The notes below the pieces were generated by a model. The model was not told where the DNA came from, made no database searches, and saw nothing but the letters and a program-made list of their open reading frames with translations. Below, in pieces: positions 27,457-36,664 of a stretch of DNA of 64,000 nt; within the stretch, counting starts at the first letter, position 1; every line of letters begins with the position of its first letter. The translations under genes were made by a program, and so were the position numbers. Source of the DNA: Blattabacterium cuenoti (GTDB lineage: Bacteria; Bacteroidota; Bacteroidia; Flavobacteriales; Blattabacteriaceae); NCBI RefSeq assembly GCF_014251655.1, contig NZ_CP059225.1, forward strand, positions 65,854 through 129,853, written 5' to 3'.

Positions 27457-28575
27457 ATGGTGAAAAAAGATTATTACGACATTTTAGGAATTTCTAGAAG
27501 TGCTTCTACCGAAGAAATTAAAAAAGCTTATAGAAAATTAGCAATAAAATATCATCCAGATAAAAATTTAGATAATAAAAAGAAAGCTGAAGAAAAATTT
27601 AAAGAAGCGGCCGAAGCTTATGAAGTTTTAAGTAATTCAGAAAAAAGACAACGTTATGATAAATTTGGTCATTCTGGAGTAAAAGGAAGTAGTTCAGGTT
27701 CAGGGATGAATATGGAGGATATTTTTGCAAATTTTGGAGATATCTTTGCTGATGCATTTGGAGAAGGTTTTTCTAGCTTTGGTTTTGGAAAATCAACTAG
27801 ACAGAATACTATTAAAGGAAGTGATCTAAGAATAAGAGTAAAATTATCGTTGGAAGAAATTGCTCATGGGGTAGAAAAGAAAGTCAAAGTTAAAAGACTA
27901 AAAGTAGCTAAAGGGATAAAATTTAAAAATTGTCCATCTTGCAATGGAATAGGTCAAACGATACGTATTACTAATACTATTTTAGGAAAAATGCAAACTA
28001 CTTCTCTATGTAATACATGTTCTGGAACTGGAAAAAAAGTTGAAAATATACCTTATGGAGCAAATAAACATGGATTAATTAAAGAAGAAGAATTGGTAAA
28101 TATAAAAATTCCATCAGGACTTACAGAAGGAATTCAATTAAAAGTTTCTGAAAAGGGAAATGAAGCTCCATTTGGAGGAGTTACTGGAGACTTAATTGTT
28201 TTAATTGAGGAAATTCCTCATCCTAAATTAAAAAGAGAAGGGATTAATCTTCATTATGACTTATATATATCATTTCCTGATGCAATATTAGGGGTTTTAA
28301 AAGAAGTTCCTACTATGAATGGAAAAGCTAGGATAAAAATAGATCCTGGAACACAATCAGGAAAAACTCTTAGGTTGAAAAATAAAGGATTACCTAATAT
28401 TGAAGGGTATGGAAACGGTAGCCTTTTAATTCATGTTAATGTTTGGACTCCAAAGAAAATTAATGAAGAACAAAGAAAATTTTTTGAAAAAATGAGAAAA
28501 AATGAAAATTTTTTTCCTCATCCTGAAAATTCAGAAAAATCTTTTTTTGATCGTGTCAGAGAAATGTTTTCTTAA
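27457..28575 (+). CDS. dnaJ: Chaperone DnaJ with a single zinc centre
   Basis: A 372-residue Hsp40. The J domain (about residues 1-70) has YHPDKN (about 31-36), then a Gly/Phe-rich linker (GSSSGSG to GFGKS, about 78-115). The zinc region has only two CxxCxGxG motifs, CPSCNGIG (about 159) and CNTCSGTG (about 185), instead of four. They correspond to motifs 2 and 3 (zinc centre II), while motifs 1 and 4 (centre I) are replaced by non-Cys sequence. Substrate-binding domains follow to the end. From memory, flavobacterial DnaJ proteins commonly share this reduced form, so it need not be decay. Confidence 0.94.
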   Translation: MVKKDYYDILGISRSASTEEIKKAYRKLAIKYHPDKNLDNKKKAEEKFKEAAEAYEVLSNSEKRQRYDKFGHSGVKGSSSGSGMNMEDIFANFGDIFADAFGEGFSSFGFGKSTRQNTIKGSDLRIRVKLSLEEIAHGVEKKVKVKRLKVAKGIKFKNCPSCNGIGQTIRITNTILGKMQTTSLCNTCSGTGKKVENIPYGANKHGLIKEEELVNIKIPSGLTEGIQLKVSEKGNEAPFGGVTGDLIVLIEEIPHPKLKREGINLHYDLYISFPDAILGVLKEVPTMNGKARIKIDPGTQSGKTLRLKNKGLPNIEGYGNGSLLIHVNVWTPKKINEEQRKFFEKMRKNENFFPHPENSEKSFFDRVREMFS

Positions 28576-28968
28576 AAAAGAAATAGAAATTTACATTTTA
28601 AAAAGATGAAGTATTAGTTCGTTATTTAGTTGAATTCTTTTTATTATAATTATAATGTCTTATAATTTTTTATAAAAAATTAAAAATCAATAATATTACA
28701 ACTATTTATCTTTCCATTGAAAGGAATATTTTTTTGGTAATTCTAACTAGGATCTTTCATTTATTATATTCTTCTATTCCATCTTATCCATTATATTTAT
28801 GAATGCTTTATGAAATTAATTTGTTATTTTTGTATAGTATGCTTCTTTTTTTTTACTAATCTATCTTTATCATATATAAAATTATTTCGTCCATATATCA
28901 ATTTTCAGTAAAACATTTTTTTTATAAATTTATTGGTACCGTACTGAACTCAATGAGTTTTTTTTTAT
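28576..28968. other. 393-base gene-free gap between dnaJ and mnmA
   Basis: No gene or known RNA recognised. It contains a weak hairpin CTTTC-CATT-GAAAG followed by a T-run near 28711-28735 (possible dnaJ terminator). A lone TATTTTTG -7-like element is at 28825-28832, and a second hairpin with nine T is immediately before mnmA. It is otherwise featureless AT-rich sequence, possibly a decayed gene. Confidence 0.45.
28947..28966 (+). terminator. Hairpin plus T9 directly before the mnmA start codon
   Basis: AACTC-AAT-GAGTT (28947-28959) leads into a run of nine T (28958-28966), and the ATG of mnmA is at 28969. The shape is that of an intrinsic terminator, but the stem is only 5 bp. Its place on top of a start codon would make it either a weak terminator of read-through from dnaJ or a 5' structure affecting mnmA expression. 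Confidence 0.35.
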
Positions 28969-30159
28969 ATGCAAAAAGTAATAGTAGGACTTTCAGGGGG
29001 AGTAGATTCAAGTGTAGCTGCATTAATTCTTAAAAAAAAAGGATATGAAGTTATTGGTTTATTTATGCATAACTGGGAAGAAAAAGATAGATATAATCAA
29101 TGTAATTGGAAAACAGATAGTATCGATGCAATGTTAATTGCTCATCAATTACATATTCCTTTTCAAGTAATAGAAATGAAAAAAGAGTATAAAAAATATG
29201 TAATTAATTATATGTTTAATGAATATAAATTAGGAAAAACTCCTAATCCAGATATTTTGTGTAATAGAAAAATAAAATTCAATATTTTTTTGAAAAAAGC
29301 CATTGGACTAGGTGCAGATTTCATTGCTACAGGACATTATGTTAATAAAAAAAAAATTATAAAAAATAAGAAAATAATTTATCGTCTTTTTATGGGAAAA
29401 GACATAAATAAAGATCAATCATATTTCTTATGTCAGTTAACGCAATATCAATTAAAAAAATCCTTATTTCCATTAGGACTACTAACTAAGAATCAAGTAC
29501 GTAAAATAGCAGAAACAAATAGATTACGAAATGCCTATAAAAAAGAATCACAAGGTTTGTGTTTTATTGGTAAAATAAACTTACCTATATTTCTTCAAAA
29601 AAGAATCCTATCAAAAAAGGGAGAAATCATAAATATAAATTCAAATGCTCTAATATATAATAAAAAGAATAAAGAAAAAAGAACATTCTATTCTGAAGAA
29701 GAAAAATTATTTTTTTTATCTAAAAAAAATAAATATAAAAAGTCGGATGGAATAATAATTGGATATCATCATGGAGCTCATTTTTTTACTAAAGGACAAC
29801 GTAAAGGAATAGCTTTGGGTGGATTTAAAAAACCTCTTTTTGTTATTGAAACTGATGTAAAAAAGAATATTGTTTATACAGGAATGGGAAGAGAACATCC
29901 TGGATTATATAGAAAATATTTATTTATTCATGAAAAAAATATTCATTGGATTAGAGAAGATCTTACTCTTTTAGAAGGAGAAAAAATGAATGTATTTTGT
30001 AGAATTCGTTATAGACAACCATTACAAAAATCAAAATTGTATAAAATAAAAAAAGGAATGTTTATAGAATTTGAAACAATGCAATGTGCTATAACGGAAG
30101 GTCAATTTGCTGTTTGGTATATTGAAAAAGAATTGATAGGATCAGGAGTCATATCCTAG
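28969..30159 (+). CDS. mnmA: tRNA-specific 2-thiouridylase MnmA
   Basis: A 396-residue enzyme that thiolates U34 of Lys, Glu and Gln tRNAs. The PP-loop is VGLSGGVDSSVAA (about residues 6-18), the first catalytic Cys is in NPDILCNRKIKF (about 95-106), and the second is in ESQGLCFIG (about 191-199). It pairs functionally with MnmG, also in this window (wobble U34 modification). ATG at 28969 follows a hairpin and T9. Confidence 0.95.
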   Translation: MQKVIVGLSGGVDSSVAALILKKKGYEVIGLFMHNWEEKDRYNQCNWKTDSIDAMLIAHQLHIPFQVIEMKKEYKKYVINYMFNEYKLGKTPNPDILCNRKIKFNIFLKKAIGLGADFIATGHYVNKKKIIKNKKIIYRLFMGKDINKDQSYFLCQLTQYQLKKSLFPLGLLTKNQVRKIAETNRLRNAYKKESQGLCFIGKINLPIFLQKRILSKKGEIININSNALIYNKKNKEKRTFYSEEEKLFFLSKKNKYKKSDGIIIGYHHGAHFFTKGQRKGIALGGFKKPLFVIETDVKKNIVYTGMGREHPGLYRKYLFIHEKNIHWIREDLTLLEGEKMNVFCRIRYRQPLQKSKLYKIKKGMFIEFETMQCAITEGQFAVWYIEKELIGSGVIS

Positions 30160-30340
30160 ATAATATTATTTAACATTTTATATTTAATTCAAAAATTGAA
30201 TATATTTTTTAAAAATAATATATTCATCAATGAATCCATGGGTTGGAAAGTTTATAATATTTTCATTAAAAAATAGAAAAAATAATGATATTTTAAAAAT
30301 AAAACCCTAAAAATTGCTTTTATATAATATATTTTTTTCA
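30160..30340. other. Upstream half of the mnmA-ilvD gap
   Basis: AT-rich sequence with no gene recognised. It holds the repeated pattern AATATATTTTTTAAAAATAATATATT near 30198 (largely self-complementary), which may end the mnmA transcript. The remaining part of the gap to 30474 is the ilv promoter and leader, listed separately. Confidence 0.4.
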
Positions 30341-30348
30341 TATTTTTG
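30314..30348 (+). promoter_or_regulatory. Candidate promoter of the ilv operon (TTG-N24-TATTTTTG)
   Basis: TTG at 30314-30316 and TATTTTTG at 30341-30348. The -7 element is a perfect TAnnTTTG. The spacing of 24 is just outside the 17-23 usually quoted for Bacteroidota. Transcription would begin near 30355, giving a leader of about 120 bases before ilvD. Confidence 0.4.
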
Positions 30349-30356
30349 CATATTAT

Positions 30357-30466
30357 ACAATTTTAATTGTTGGTGTTATACATTAGATTTTATGAAAATC
30401 TATTCATATTTTAAGTATGATGTTTTATCCCTACTTGATAAATCAGTAGGGCTTTTTGATTTATAA
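30357..30466 (+). promoter_or_regulatory. Structured ilv leader with short ORF and terminator-like hairpin
   Basis: Three inverted repeats occur in order: ACAATT-TT-AATTGT (30357-30370); TAGATTTT-ATG-AAAATCTA (30384-30402); and a 7-bp stem CCCTACT/AGTAGGG (30429-30435 with 30445-30451) followed by CTTTTTG. The ATG in the loop of the second opens a 24-codon ORF (30392-30466) that runs through the third hairpin and stops 8 bases before ilvD. Its second half, VLSLLDKSVGLFDL, is rich in Val and Leu. This is the layout of a transcription attenuator, but function is inferred. Confidence 0.45.
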
Positions 30467-30474
30467 AATATTTC

Positions 30475-32160
30475 ATGAAAAAAAGAATTAATAATTTTAG
30501 CGAAAAAATAACAAAAGATACTAATTTACCAGCTGCACATGCAATGTTATATGCTACAGGAATGAAAGAGTCTGATTTTTGTAAAGCTCAAATAGGAATA
30601 GTAAGCAATTGGTATGAAGGAAATCCTTGTAATATGCATTTGGATAAGTTAGCAAAAATAATAAAAGCATCAGTTATTACTAATAATTTAGTGGGATTTC
30701 AATTTACCACTATTGGAGTAAGTGATGGAATCACTATGGGAACTTCAGGAATGAGATATTCATTACCATCTAGAGAGTTAATAGCAGATAGTATAGAAAC
30801 TGTAGTTGAAGCCCATCATTATGATGGAGTAATAGCACTTCCTGGATGTGATAAAAATATTCCAGGTGTTATGATGGCTTTACTTAGATTGAATAGACCC
30901 TCTATTATTGTATATGGAGGTAGTATTTCATCCGGTTATTATAATGGAAAAAAGTTAGATATTGTTTCTTCTTTTGAATCTTTGGGTAAAAAAAATACTA
31001 ATCAAATTAGTGAAAAAGAATACAAAAATATTGTAAAAAATTCGTGTCCAGGACCAGGAGCTTGCGGAGGAATGTATACGGCAAATACTATGGCTTCTGC
31101 TCTAGAAGTTATGGGGATGACCCTCCCTTATTCTTCCTCTTCTCCTTCCACAAGTGAAAATAAAAAAATAGAATGTCAAGAAGTTTCTATATATATTAAA
31201 AAACTTTTAGAACAAAAAATTAAACCTAAAGATATAGTAACAAAAACTTCTATAGAAAATGGAGTAAAATTAGCTATGAGTTTAGGGGGATCTACTAATT
31301 TAGTTTTACATTTTTTAGCTATTGCTAAATCAGCTCATATTGATTTTTCTTTAAAAGATTTTCAGAAAATTAGCGATCAAATTCCTGTCATTGGAAATCT
31401 AAAACCAAGTGGGATCTTCTTAATGGAAGATATACATCTGTGTATAGGTGGAATGCCTATTATTATAAAATATTTATTAAATGAAGGAATATTGGAAGGA
31501 GATTGTTTAACCGTTACTGGAAAAACAGTATATGAAAATATGAAAAACGTTCCAAATATAACTTTTAATCAGAAAATTATTCATTCCTTAAAACAACCTA
31601 TAAAAAAAAACGGGAATATAAGAATTTTATATGGAAATCTGGCCCCATCTGGGGCAATAGCTAAAATATCTGGAAAAGAAGGAACTATTTTTCGTGGACC
31701 AGCTAATGTTTTTGATTCAGAAAAAGAAGCAAATGATGCTATATTAAATCATATAATTGAACCTGGATCTGTCATTGTTATTAGATACGTAGGGCCAATA
31801 GGAGGCCCTGGAATGCCAGAAATGTTAAAACCTACATCTTATATTATGGGATCCGGATTAGGGAAAAAAGTAGCTCTTATTACAGATGGTAGATTTTCAG
31901 GAGGATCACATGGTTTTGTCGTCGGACACATCACTCCGGAAGCACAATGCGGTGGTTTAATAGCTTTAGTTAAAAAAAAAGATCTTATTAAGATAGATAC
32001 AGAAAAAAATACTATTACTCTTGAAGTAAAAAATGAAGAAATACAAAAAAGAAGAAAATTATGGAATCCTCCTTCATTAAAAGTTCAAAAAGGATATTTA
32101 TATAAATATACAAAACTTGTATCTCAAGCTTCTGAAGGATGTATCACAGATGAATTTTAA
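30475..32160 (+). CDS. ilvD: Dihydroxy-acid dehydratase
   Basis: A 561-residue Fe-S enzyme for the third step of isoleucine/valine synthesis. Cluster Cys residues are in GCDKNIPG (about residues 123-130) and PGPGACGGMYTANT (about 191-204). Near the C-terminus GRFSGGSHGFVVGHITPEA (about 472-490) is intact. It is the first gene of ilvD-B-N-C-A, and ilvB follows after 5 bases. Confidence 0.96.
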   Translation: MKKRINNFSEKITKDTNLPAAHAMLYATGMKESDFCKAQIGIVSNWYEGNPCNMHLDKLAKIIKASVITNNLVGFQFTTIGVSDGITMGTSGMRYSLPSRELIADSIETVVEAHHYDGVIALPGCDKNIPGVMMALLRLNRPSIIVYGGSISSGYYNGKKLDIVSSFESLGKKNTNQISEKEYKNIVKNSCPGPGACGGMYTANTMASALEVMGMTLPYSSSSPSTSENKKIECQEVSIYIKKLLEQKIKPKDIVTKTSIENGVKLAMSLGGSTNLVLHFLAIAKSAHIDFSLKDFQKISDQIPVIGNLKPSGIFLMEDIHLCIGGMPIIIKYLLNEGILEGDCLTVTGKTVYENMKNVPNITFNQKIIHSLKQPIKKNGNIRILYGNLAPSGAIAKISGKEGTIFRGPANVFDSEKEANDAILNHIIEPGSVIVIRYVGPIGGPGMPEMLKPTSYIMGSGLGKKVALITDGRFSGGSHGFVVGHITPEAQCGGLIALVKKKDLIKIDTEKNTITLEVKNEEIQKRRKLWNPPSLKVQKGYLYKYTKLVSQASEGCITDEF

Positions 32161-32165
32161 CTTGT

Positions 32166-33860
32166 ATGAAAAAAGAGTTATTATTTGGATCAGAAATAGT
32201 AATCAAAACGCTATTGTATGAAAAAGTAGAATATATATTTGGTTATCCAGGTGGAGCTATTATGCCTATATATGATTCTTTACATGACTATTTAAATTAT
32301 GTTTCGCATATTTTAATGCGTCATGAACAAGGATCTATTCATGCAGCACAAGGTTATGCAAGAGCAACTGGAAAAATAGGGGTATGTTTTACTACTTCAG
32401 GACCTGGAGCCACTAATTTGATTACCGGATTAGCAGATGCTTTAATAGATAGTACTCCTGTGGTTTGCATTACTGGACAAGTATCTTCTCATTTATTAGG
32501 AACTGATGCTTTTCAAGAAACAAATATCATAGATATTTCTATTCCTGTAACTAAATGGAATACTCAAGTATTGAAAGCTAAAGATATATGTACATCAATT
32601 CAAAAAGGATTTTTTATAGCTAAAAAAGGAAGACCTGGACCTGTGTTAATAGACATTACTAAAGATGCACAATTTCAAAAATCGGAATTTCATTATAAAC
32701 CTTGTGAATACATAAATAATTTTCATCCATATCCTTGTATAAAGGAAAAAAAAATTATAGAAGCAGCAAATTTAATAAATATTGCAAAAAAACCATTAAT
32801 ACTTGTAGGTCAAGGGGTTATATTATCCGAAGCAGAAAATGAATTGAAAAAATTTGTTGAAAAAACAGGAATTCCAGTAGCTAGTACTCTATTGGGTTTA
32901 GGGGCTTTAGATAGTGATCATCCTTTATATATGGGAATGTTAGGAATGCATGGGAATTATGCTCCAAATATTTTAACCAATCATTGTGATATTATCATTG
33001 CAATAGGAATGCGTTTTGATGATCGTGTTACTGGAGATGTAAAAAAATATGCAAAAAAAGCTAAGATTATCCATCTAGAGATAGATTCTTCTGAAATAAA
33101 TAAAAATGTATTATGTTATATCCCTATTTTAGGAGATTGTAAATCATCTTTAAAAAGATTGATTTTTTATACTAATAAATCTACTCATCAAAAATGGATA
33201 AAACAATTTTTTCATCTTAAAGAAAAGGAAAAAATAACAGTGATACAAAATGATTTAAATCCAAAAAAAGAAGGGATGACAATGGGAGAAGTAATAAAAT
33301 GGATCAATCAATATAAACATAAAAATGCTATTCTTGTAACAGATGTAGGACAACATCAAATGATAGCTTCCAGATATTTCAATTTTACCTATAAAAAAAG
33401 TCAAATAACTTCTGGAGGACTGGGAACTATGGGTTTTGCTTTACCAGCTTCTATAGGAGCTCAATTAGGAGCAAAAAATAGACAAGTTATTTGTATTGTT
33501 GGAGATGGAGGAATTCAAATGACAATACAAGAAATGGGAACTATATTACAGAATAATATTCCCGTAAAAATAATACTTCTAAACAATAATTTTTTAGGAA
33601 TGGTACGTCAATGGCAACAACTCTTTTTTGAAAAACGTTATTCGTGTACAGAATTGGTAAATCCGGATTTTATAAAATTAGCTAATGCTTATAACATAAA
33701 AGCAAAAAAAGTCATCAAAAGAGAAGAATTAAAAGAATCTGTAAAGAAAGCATTGAATCACAAAAAAGCCTTTTTATTAGAAGTTTCTATAGAAAAAGAA
33801 GACAATGTTTTTCCTATGATTCCTGCGGGAGCATCTGTAGATGAAATTCGTTTAACATAA
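32166..33860 (+). CDS. ilvB: Acetolactate synthase large subunit
   Basis: A 564-residue ThDP enzyme. The N-terminal segment YIFGYPGGAIMPIYD (about residues 19-33) and catalytic Glu in MRHEQGSIHAAQGYA (about 51-65) are present. The ThDP-binding motif begins GDGGIQMT and continues to NNNFLGMVRQWQQ (about 440-485). Complete, forming acetolactate or acetohydroxybutyrate with IlvN, encoded 40 bases downstream. Confidence 0.96.
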   Translation: MKKELLFGSEIVIKTLLYEKVEYIFGYPGGAIMPIYDSLHDYLNYVSHILMRHEQGSIHAAQGYARATGKIGVCFTTSGPGATNLITGLADALIDSTPVVCITGQVSSHLLGTDAFQETNIIDISIPVTKWNTQVLKAKDICTSIQKGFFIAKKGRPGPVLIDITKDAQFQKSEFHYKPCEYINNFHPYPCIKEKKIIEAANLINIAKKPLILVGQGVILSEAENELKKFVEKTGIPVASTLLGLGALDSDHPLYMGMLGMHGNYAPNILTNHCDIIIAIGMRFDDRVTGDVKKYAKKAKIIHLEIDSSEINKNVLCYIPILGDCKSSLKRLIFYTNKSTHQKWIKQFFHLKEKEKITVIQNDLNPKKEGMTMGEVIKWINQYKHKNAILVTDVGQHQMIASRYFNFTYKKSQITSGGLGTMGFALPASIGAQLGAKNRQVICIVGDGGIQMTIQEMGTILQNNIPVKIILLNNNFLGMVRQWQQLFFEKRYSCTELVNPDFIKLANAYNIKAKKVIKREELKESVKKALNHKKAFLLEVSIEKEDNVFPMIPAGASVDEIRLT

Positions 33861-33900
33861 TAATTATATTATTGACTAATTAAATATTATACAACATATT

Positions 33901-34212
33901 ATGAAGCATCAATTCAGGATAATAATTTTAGGAGAAAAAGAAACAAGATTATTAAGTAGAATACTTGTTATCTTAAACAGAAGAAATTTGAAAACTCATC
34001 ATATCAATGTATCTAATAACAATAAAAATGAAAGTATTGTTCATTTTCAGTATGTTTTAGATTTAGAATGTAAAGAAGAACAATTAGTTAAGGTAAAGAA
34101 ATTAATTGAGAAATTGATTGGAATCATTCATGTTTATTGTTCTAAAATAGAAGAAAAAAATTCTAGAAAAAATACATGGAAAAAAATAGATTTACCGCTA
34201 GCAACATCTTAA
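33901..34212 (+). CDS. ilvN: Acetolactate synthase small regulatory subunit (ACT domain only)
   Basis: A 103-residue ACT-domain protein (about residues 5-80) that lacks the C-terminal domain of about 80-90 residues found in many long IlvH/IlvN proteins. It is similar in size to E. coli IlvN (96 residues). The ACT core (RLLSRILVILNRRNLKTHHI) remains recognisable. Only 17 bases separate it from ilvC, so no C-terminal remnant is left. It could still activate IlvB; valine feedback cannot be judged by eye. Confidence 0.85.
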   Translation: MKHQFRIIILGEKETRLLSRILVILNRRNLKTHHINVSNNNKNESIVHFQYVLDLECKEEQLVKVKKLIEKLIGIIHVYCSKIEEKNSRKNTWKKIDLPLATS

Positions 34213-34229
34213 ATTAAATAAAAAAAATT

Positions 34230-35282
34230 ATGAAAATTAAATTTGGATCCGTAGAAGAAACTATTATTACGAGAAAAGAATTTCCATTGTCGAATGCTAG
34301 AGACATTTTAAAAAAGGAAACTATTTCTGTATTGGGATATGGAGTTCAAGGCCCTGGACAATCTTTAAATTTAAAGGATAATGGATTTCAAGTTATCGTA
34401 GGACAAAGAAAGAATTCTTTTTCTTGGGATAAAGCATTGGAAGATGGATGGATAGAAGGAAAAGATCTTTTTACTTTAGAAGAAGCTTCTGAAAGAGGAA
34501 CTATTATCATGTATCTTCTTTCAGATGCAGGTCAAATATCTTTTTGGCCTATTCTTCGTAAATATTTAACTAAAGGAAAATCCTTATATTTTTCACATGG
34601 ATTTGGATTAACTTTTTGTAATCAAACAAAGATATATCCTTCTAAAAATATAGATATTTTTTTAGTAGCTCCTAAAGGATCAGGAACTAGTTTAAGAAGA
34701 CTTTTTAAACAAGGAAAAGGGATAAATTCTAGTTACGCTATTTATCAAGATTATAGTGGAGAAAGTTTAGAAAAAACTTTATCTATTGGAATAGGAATAG
34801 GATCTGGATATCTATTTGAAACAAATTTTAAAAATGAAGTATACTCTGATTTAGTGGGAGAAAGAGGAACTCTAATGGGCGCTATTCAAGGAATTTTATC
34901 TGCTCAATATCAAATACTAAGAGAAAAAGGACATTCTCCTTCGGAATCTTTTAATGAAACCGTAGAAGAGTTAACTCAAAGTCTTATTCCATTAATTTCA
35001 GAAAAAGGAATGGATTGGATGTATGCAAATTGCTCAACTACAGCACAAAGAGGGGCTTTAGATTGGTGGAAAAAATTTAGAGATGCAACATTACCAATAT
35101 TTAAAGAATTATATCATGAAGTTCATTCTGGAAACGAAGCTAAAAGAATTATAGAATCTAATAGTGATATAAATTATAGAACAAAATTAAAAAATGAATT
35201 GAAAGATCTTAAAAAAAGTGAATTATGGGAAGTTGGATCTATTATTCGTAATCTTAGACCAGAAGAAAATACCAAAAAATAA
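34230..35282 (+). CDS. ilvC: Ketol-acid reductoisomerase
   Basis: A 350-residue enzyme with the NADPH-binding Rossmann motif GYGVQGPGQSLNLKDNG (about residues 37-53). SHGFGLTF (about 126-133) and the metal-binding Asp/Glu region SDLVGERGTLMGA (about 208-220) are kept. The C-terminal block MYANCSTTAQRGALDWW (about 268-284) is also kept. It is the class common in Bacteroidetes and is complete. Confidence 0.95.
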   Translation: MKIKFGSVEETIITRKEFPLSNARDILKKETISVLGYGVQGPGQSLNLKDNGFQVIVGQRKNSFSWDKALEDGWIEGKDLFTLEEASERGTIIMYLLSDAGQISFWPILRKYLTKGKSLYFSHGFGLTFCNQTKIYPSKNIDIFLVAPKGSGTSLRRLFKQGKGINSSYAIYQDYSGESLEKTLSIGIGIGSGYLFETNFKNEVYSDLVGERGTLMGAIQGILSAQYQILREKGHSPSESFNETVEELTQSLIPLISEKGMDWMYANCSTTAQRGALDWWKKFRDATLPIFKELYHEVHSGNEAKRIIESNSDINYRTKLKNELKDLKKSELWEVGSIIRNLRPEENTKK

Positions 35283-35302
35283 TTAGTAATTTTTATAAAT
35301 AA

Positions 35303-36568
35303 TTGAAAAATAAATTCAAAGGATATTTTCCTTCTTACGAAGAAATAATTAAAGCAAAAAATATACTAAAGGACATAATTTATGAAACTCCATTACAAAA
35401 AAATTCTCTATTATCAGAAAAATATGAATCTAATATCTTTTTAAAAAGAGAAGATTTACAAATTATACGTTCATACAAAATTAGAGGAGCTTATAATAAA
35501 ATTAAAAGTTTATCTAAAACAGAATTAAAAAAAGGAATTGTATGTGCTAGTGCTGGAAATCATGCGCAAGGAGTAGCTTATTCTTGTCATATATTGAAAA
35601 TACCAGGAAAAATTTATATGCCTAGTACTACTCCTAAACAAAAAGTAGAAAGAGTGAAGATGTTTGGAAAAGGATACATTGAAATTATTCTTATGGGAGA
35701 TACTTTTGATGCAGTTAGTTATGAAGCAATAAAAGATTGCAATAAAAATTCAAAAATTTTTATACATCCTTTTGATGATATTAAAATTATTGAAGGACAA
35801 GCTACCGTAGGAGTTGAAATTTTACAGCAATCTGTTTTCAACATAGATTATGTTTTTATTCCTATTGGAGGAGTAGGTTTAGCTTCTGGGGTTGGAAGTC
35901 ATTTTCAAGAATTTAGTCCAAATACTAAAATTGTAGGAGTAGAACCTAAAGGAGCTCCGTCTATGAGTCATTCTTTAAAAAAAGGAAAAATTGTAGAATT
36001 AGAAACTATAGATAGATTTATTGATGGAGCTTCAGTAAAAAAAGTAGGAAAATTAAATTTTAATATATGTAATCAAATATTATATGATGTTAAAACAGTT
36101 CCAGAAGGAAAAGTTTGCACGACAATTTTAGATTTATATAATTTAGAGGCTATTGTAGCAGAGCCTGCTGGAGCTCTTTCTATAGCTGCTTTAGATTTTT
36201 ATTCTAAAAAAATAAAAGGAAAAACCATCGTTTGTATTTTAAGTGGAGGAAATAATGACATTACTAGAACTGAAGAGATAAGAGAAAGATCTCTCTTATA
36301 TGAAGAAAAAAAACATTATTTTATCGTAAAATTTCCACAAAGAGCTGGAGCTTTAAAAGAATTTGTGAATAATATTTTAGGACCAAAAGATGATATTACT
36401 TATTTTGAATATTCTAAAAAAACTTCTAAAGAGGAAGGTCCTGCTATAATAGGAATAGAATTAGCAGATAAAAACGAATTTTCAGGATTCTTAGGAAGAA
36501 TGAAAAAACATAAAGTTCATTTTCAATATTTAAACCAAAATCCTGATTTATTTCGTATGCTAATATAA
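35303..36568 (+). CDS. ilvA: Threonine dehydratase (biosynthetic), TTG start
   Basis: A 421-residue PLP enzyme making 2-oxobutyrate for isoleucine. The Schiff-base Lys is in RSYKIRGAYNK (about residues 54-64), the PLP-phosphate loop GGVGLASGVGSHF at about 195-207, and CILSGGNNDITRTEE at about 312-326. One C-terminal ACT-like regulatory domain follows (about 335-421). The start is TTG at 35303; no in-frame ATG lies near, and the TTG frame gives the expected N-terminus. It ends the ilv operon, with a convergent tRNA-Leu 12 bases downstream. Confidence 0.93.
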   Translation: MKNKFKGYFPSYEEIIKAKNILKDIIYETPLQKNSLLSEKYESNIFLKREDLQIIRSYKIRGAYNKIKSLSKTELKKGIVCASAGNHAQGVAYSCHILKIPGKIYMPSTTPKQKVERVKMFGKGYIEIILMGDTFDAVSYEAIKDCNKNSKIFIHPFDDIKIIEGQATVGVEILQQSVFNIDYVFIPIGGVGLASGVGSHFQEFSPNTKIVGVEPKGAPSMSHSLKKGKIVELETIDRFIDGASVKKVGKLNFNICNQILYDVKTVPEGKVCTTILDLYNLEAIVAEPAGALSIAALDFYSKKIKGKTIVCILSGGNNDITRTEEIRERSLLYEEKKHYFIVKFPQRAGALKEFVNNILGPKDDITYFEYSKKTSKEEGPAIIGIELADKNEFSGFLGRMKKHKVHFQYLNQNPDLFRMLI

Positions 36569-36579
36569 TATTTGTTTTG

Positions 36580-36664
36580 TACCCACGACTGGACTTGAAC
36601 CAGCACATCCTTATCGGATACCACCCCCTCAAAGTGGCGTGTCTACCATTTTCACCACGTGGGC
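36580..36664 (-). tRNA. tRNA-Leu (anticodon GAG)
   Basis: An 85-base class II tRNA on the minus strand. The acceptor stem is GCCCACG/CGTGGGT (first pair G-U), the anticodon loop is TTGAGGG with anticodon GAG, a long variable arm follows, and the T-loop is TTCAAGT. Discriminator is A and CCA is not encoded. Read on the plus strand its arms form a long hairpin followed by eight T, which may also stop transcripts leaving ilvA. Confidence 0.93.

Noticed and set aside
36444-36632. Minus-strand ORF across the end of ilvA and tRNA-Leu
   Set aside because: It starts inside the tRNA and runs antisense through the ilvA end.
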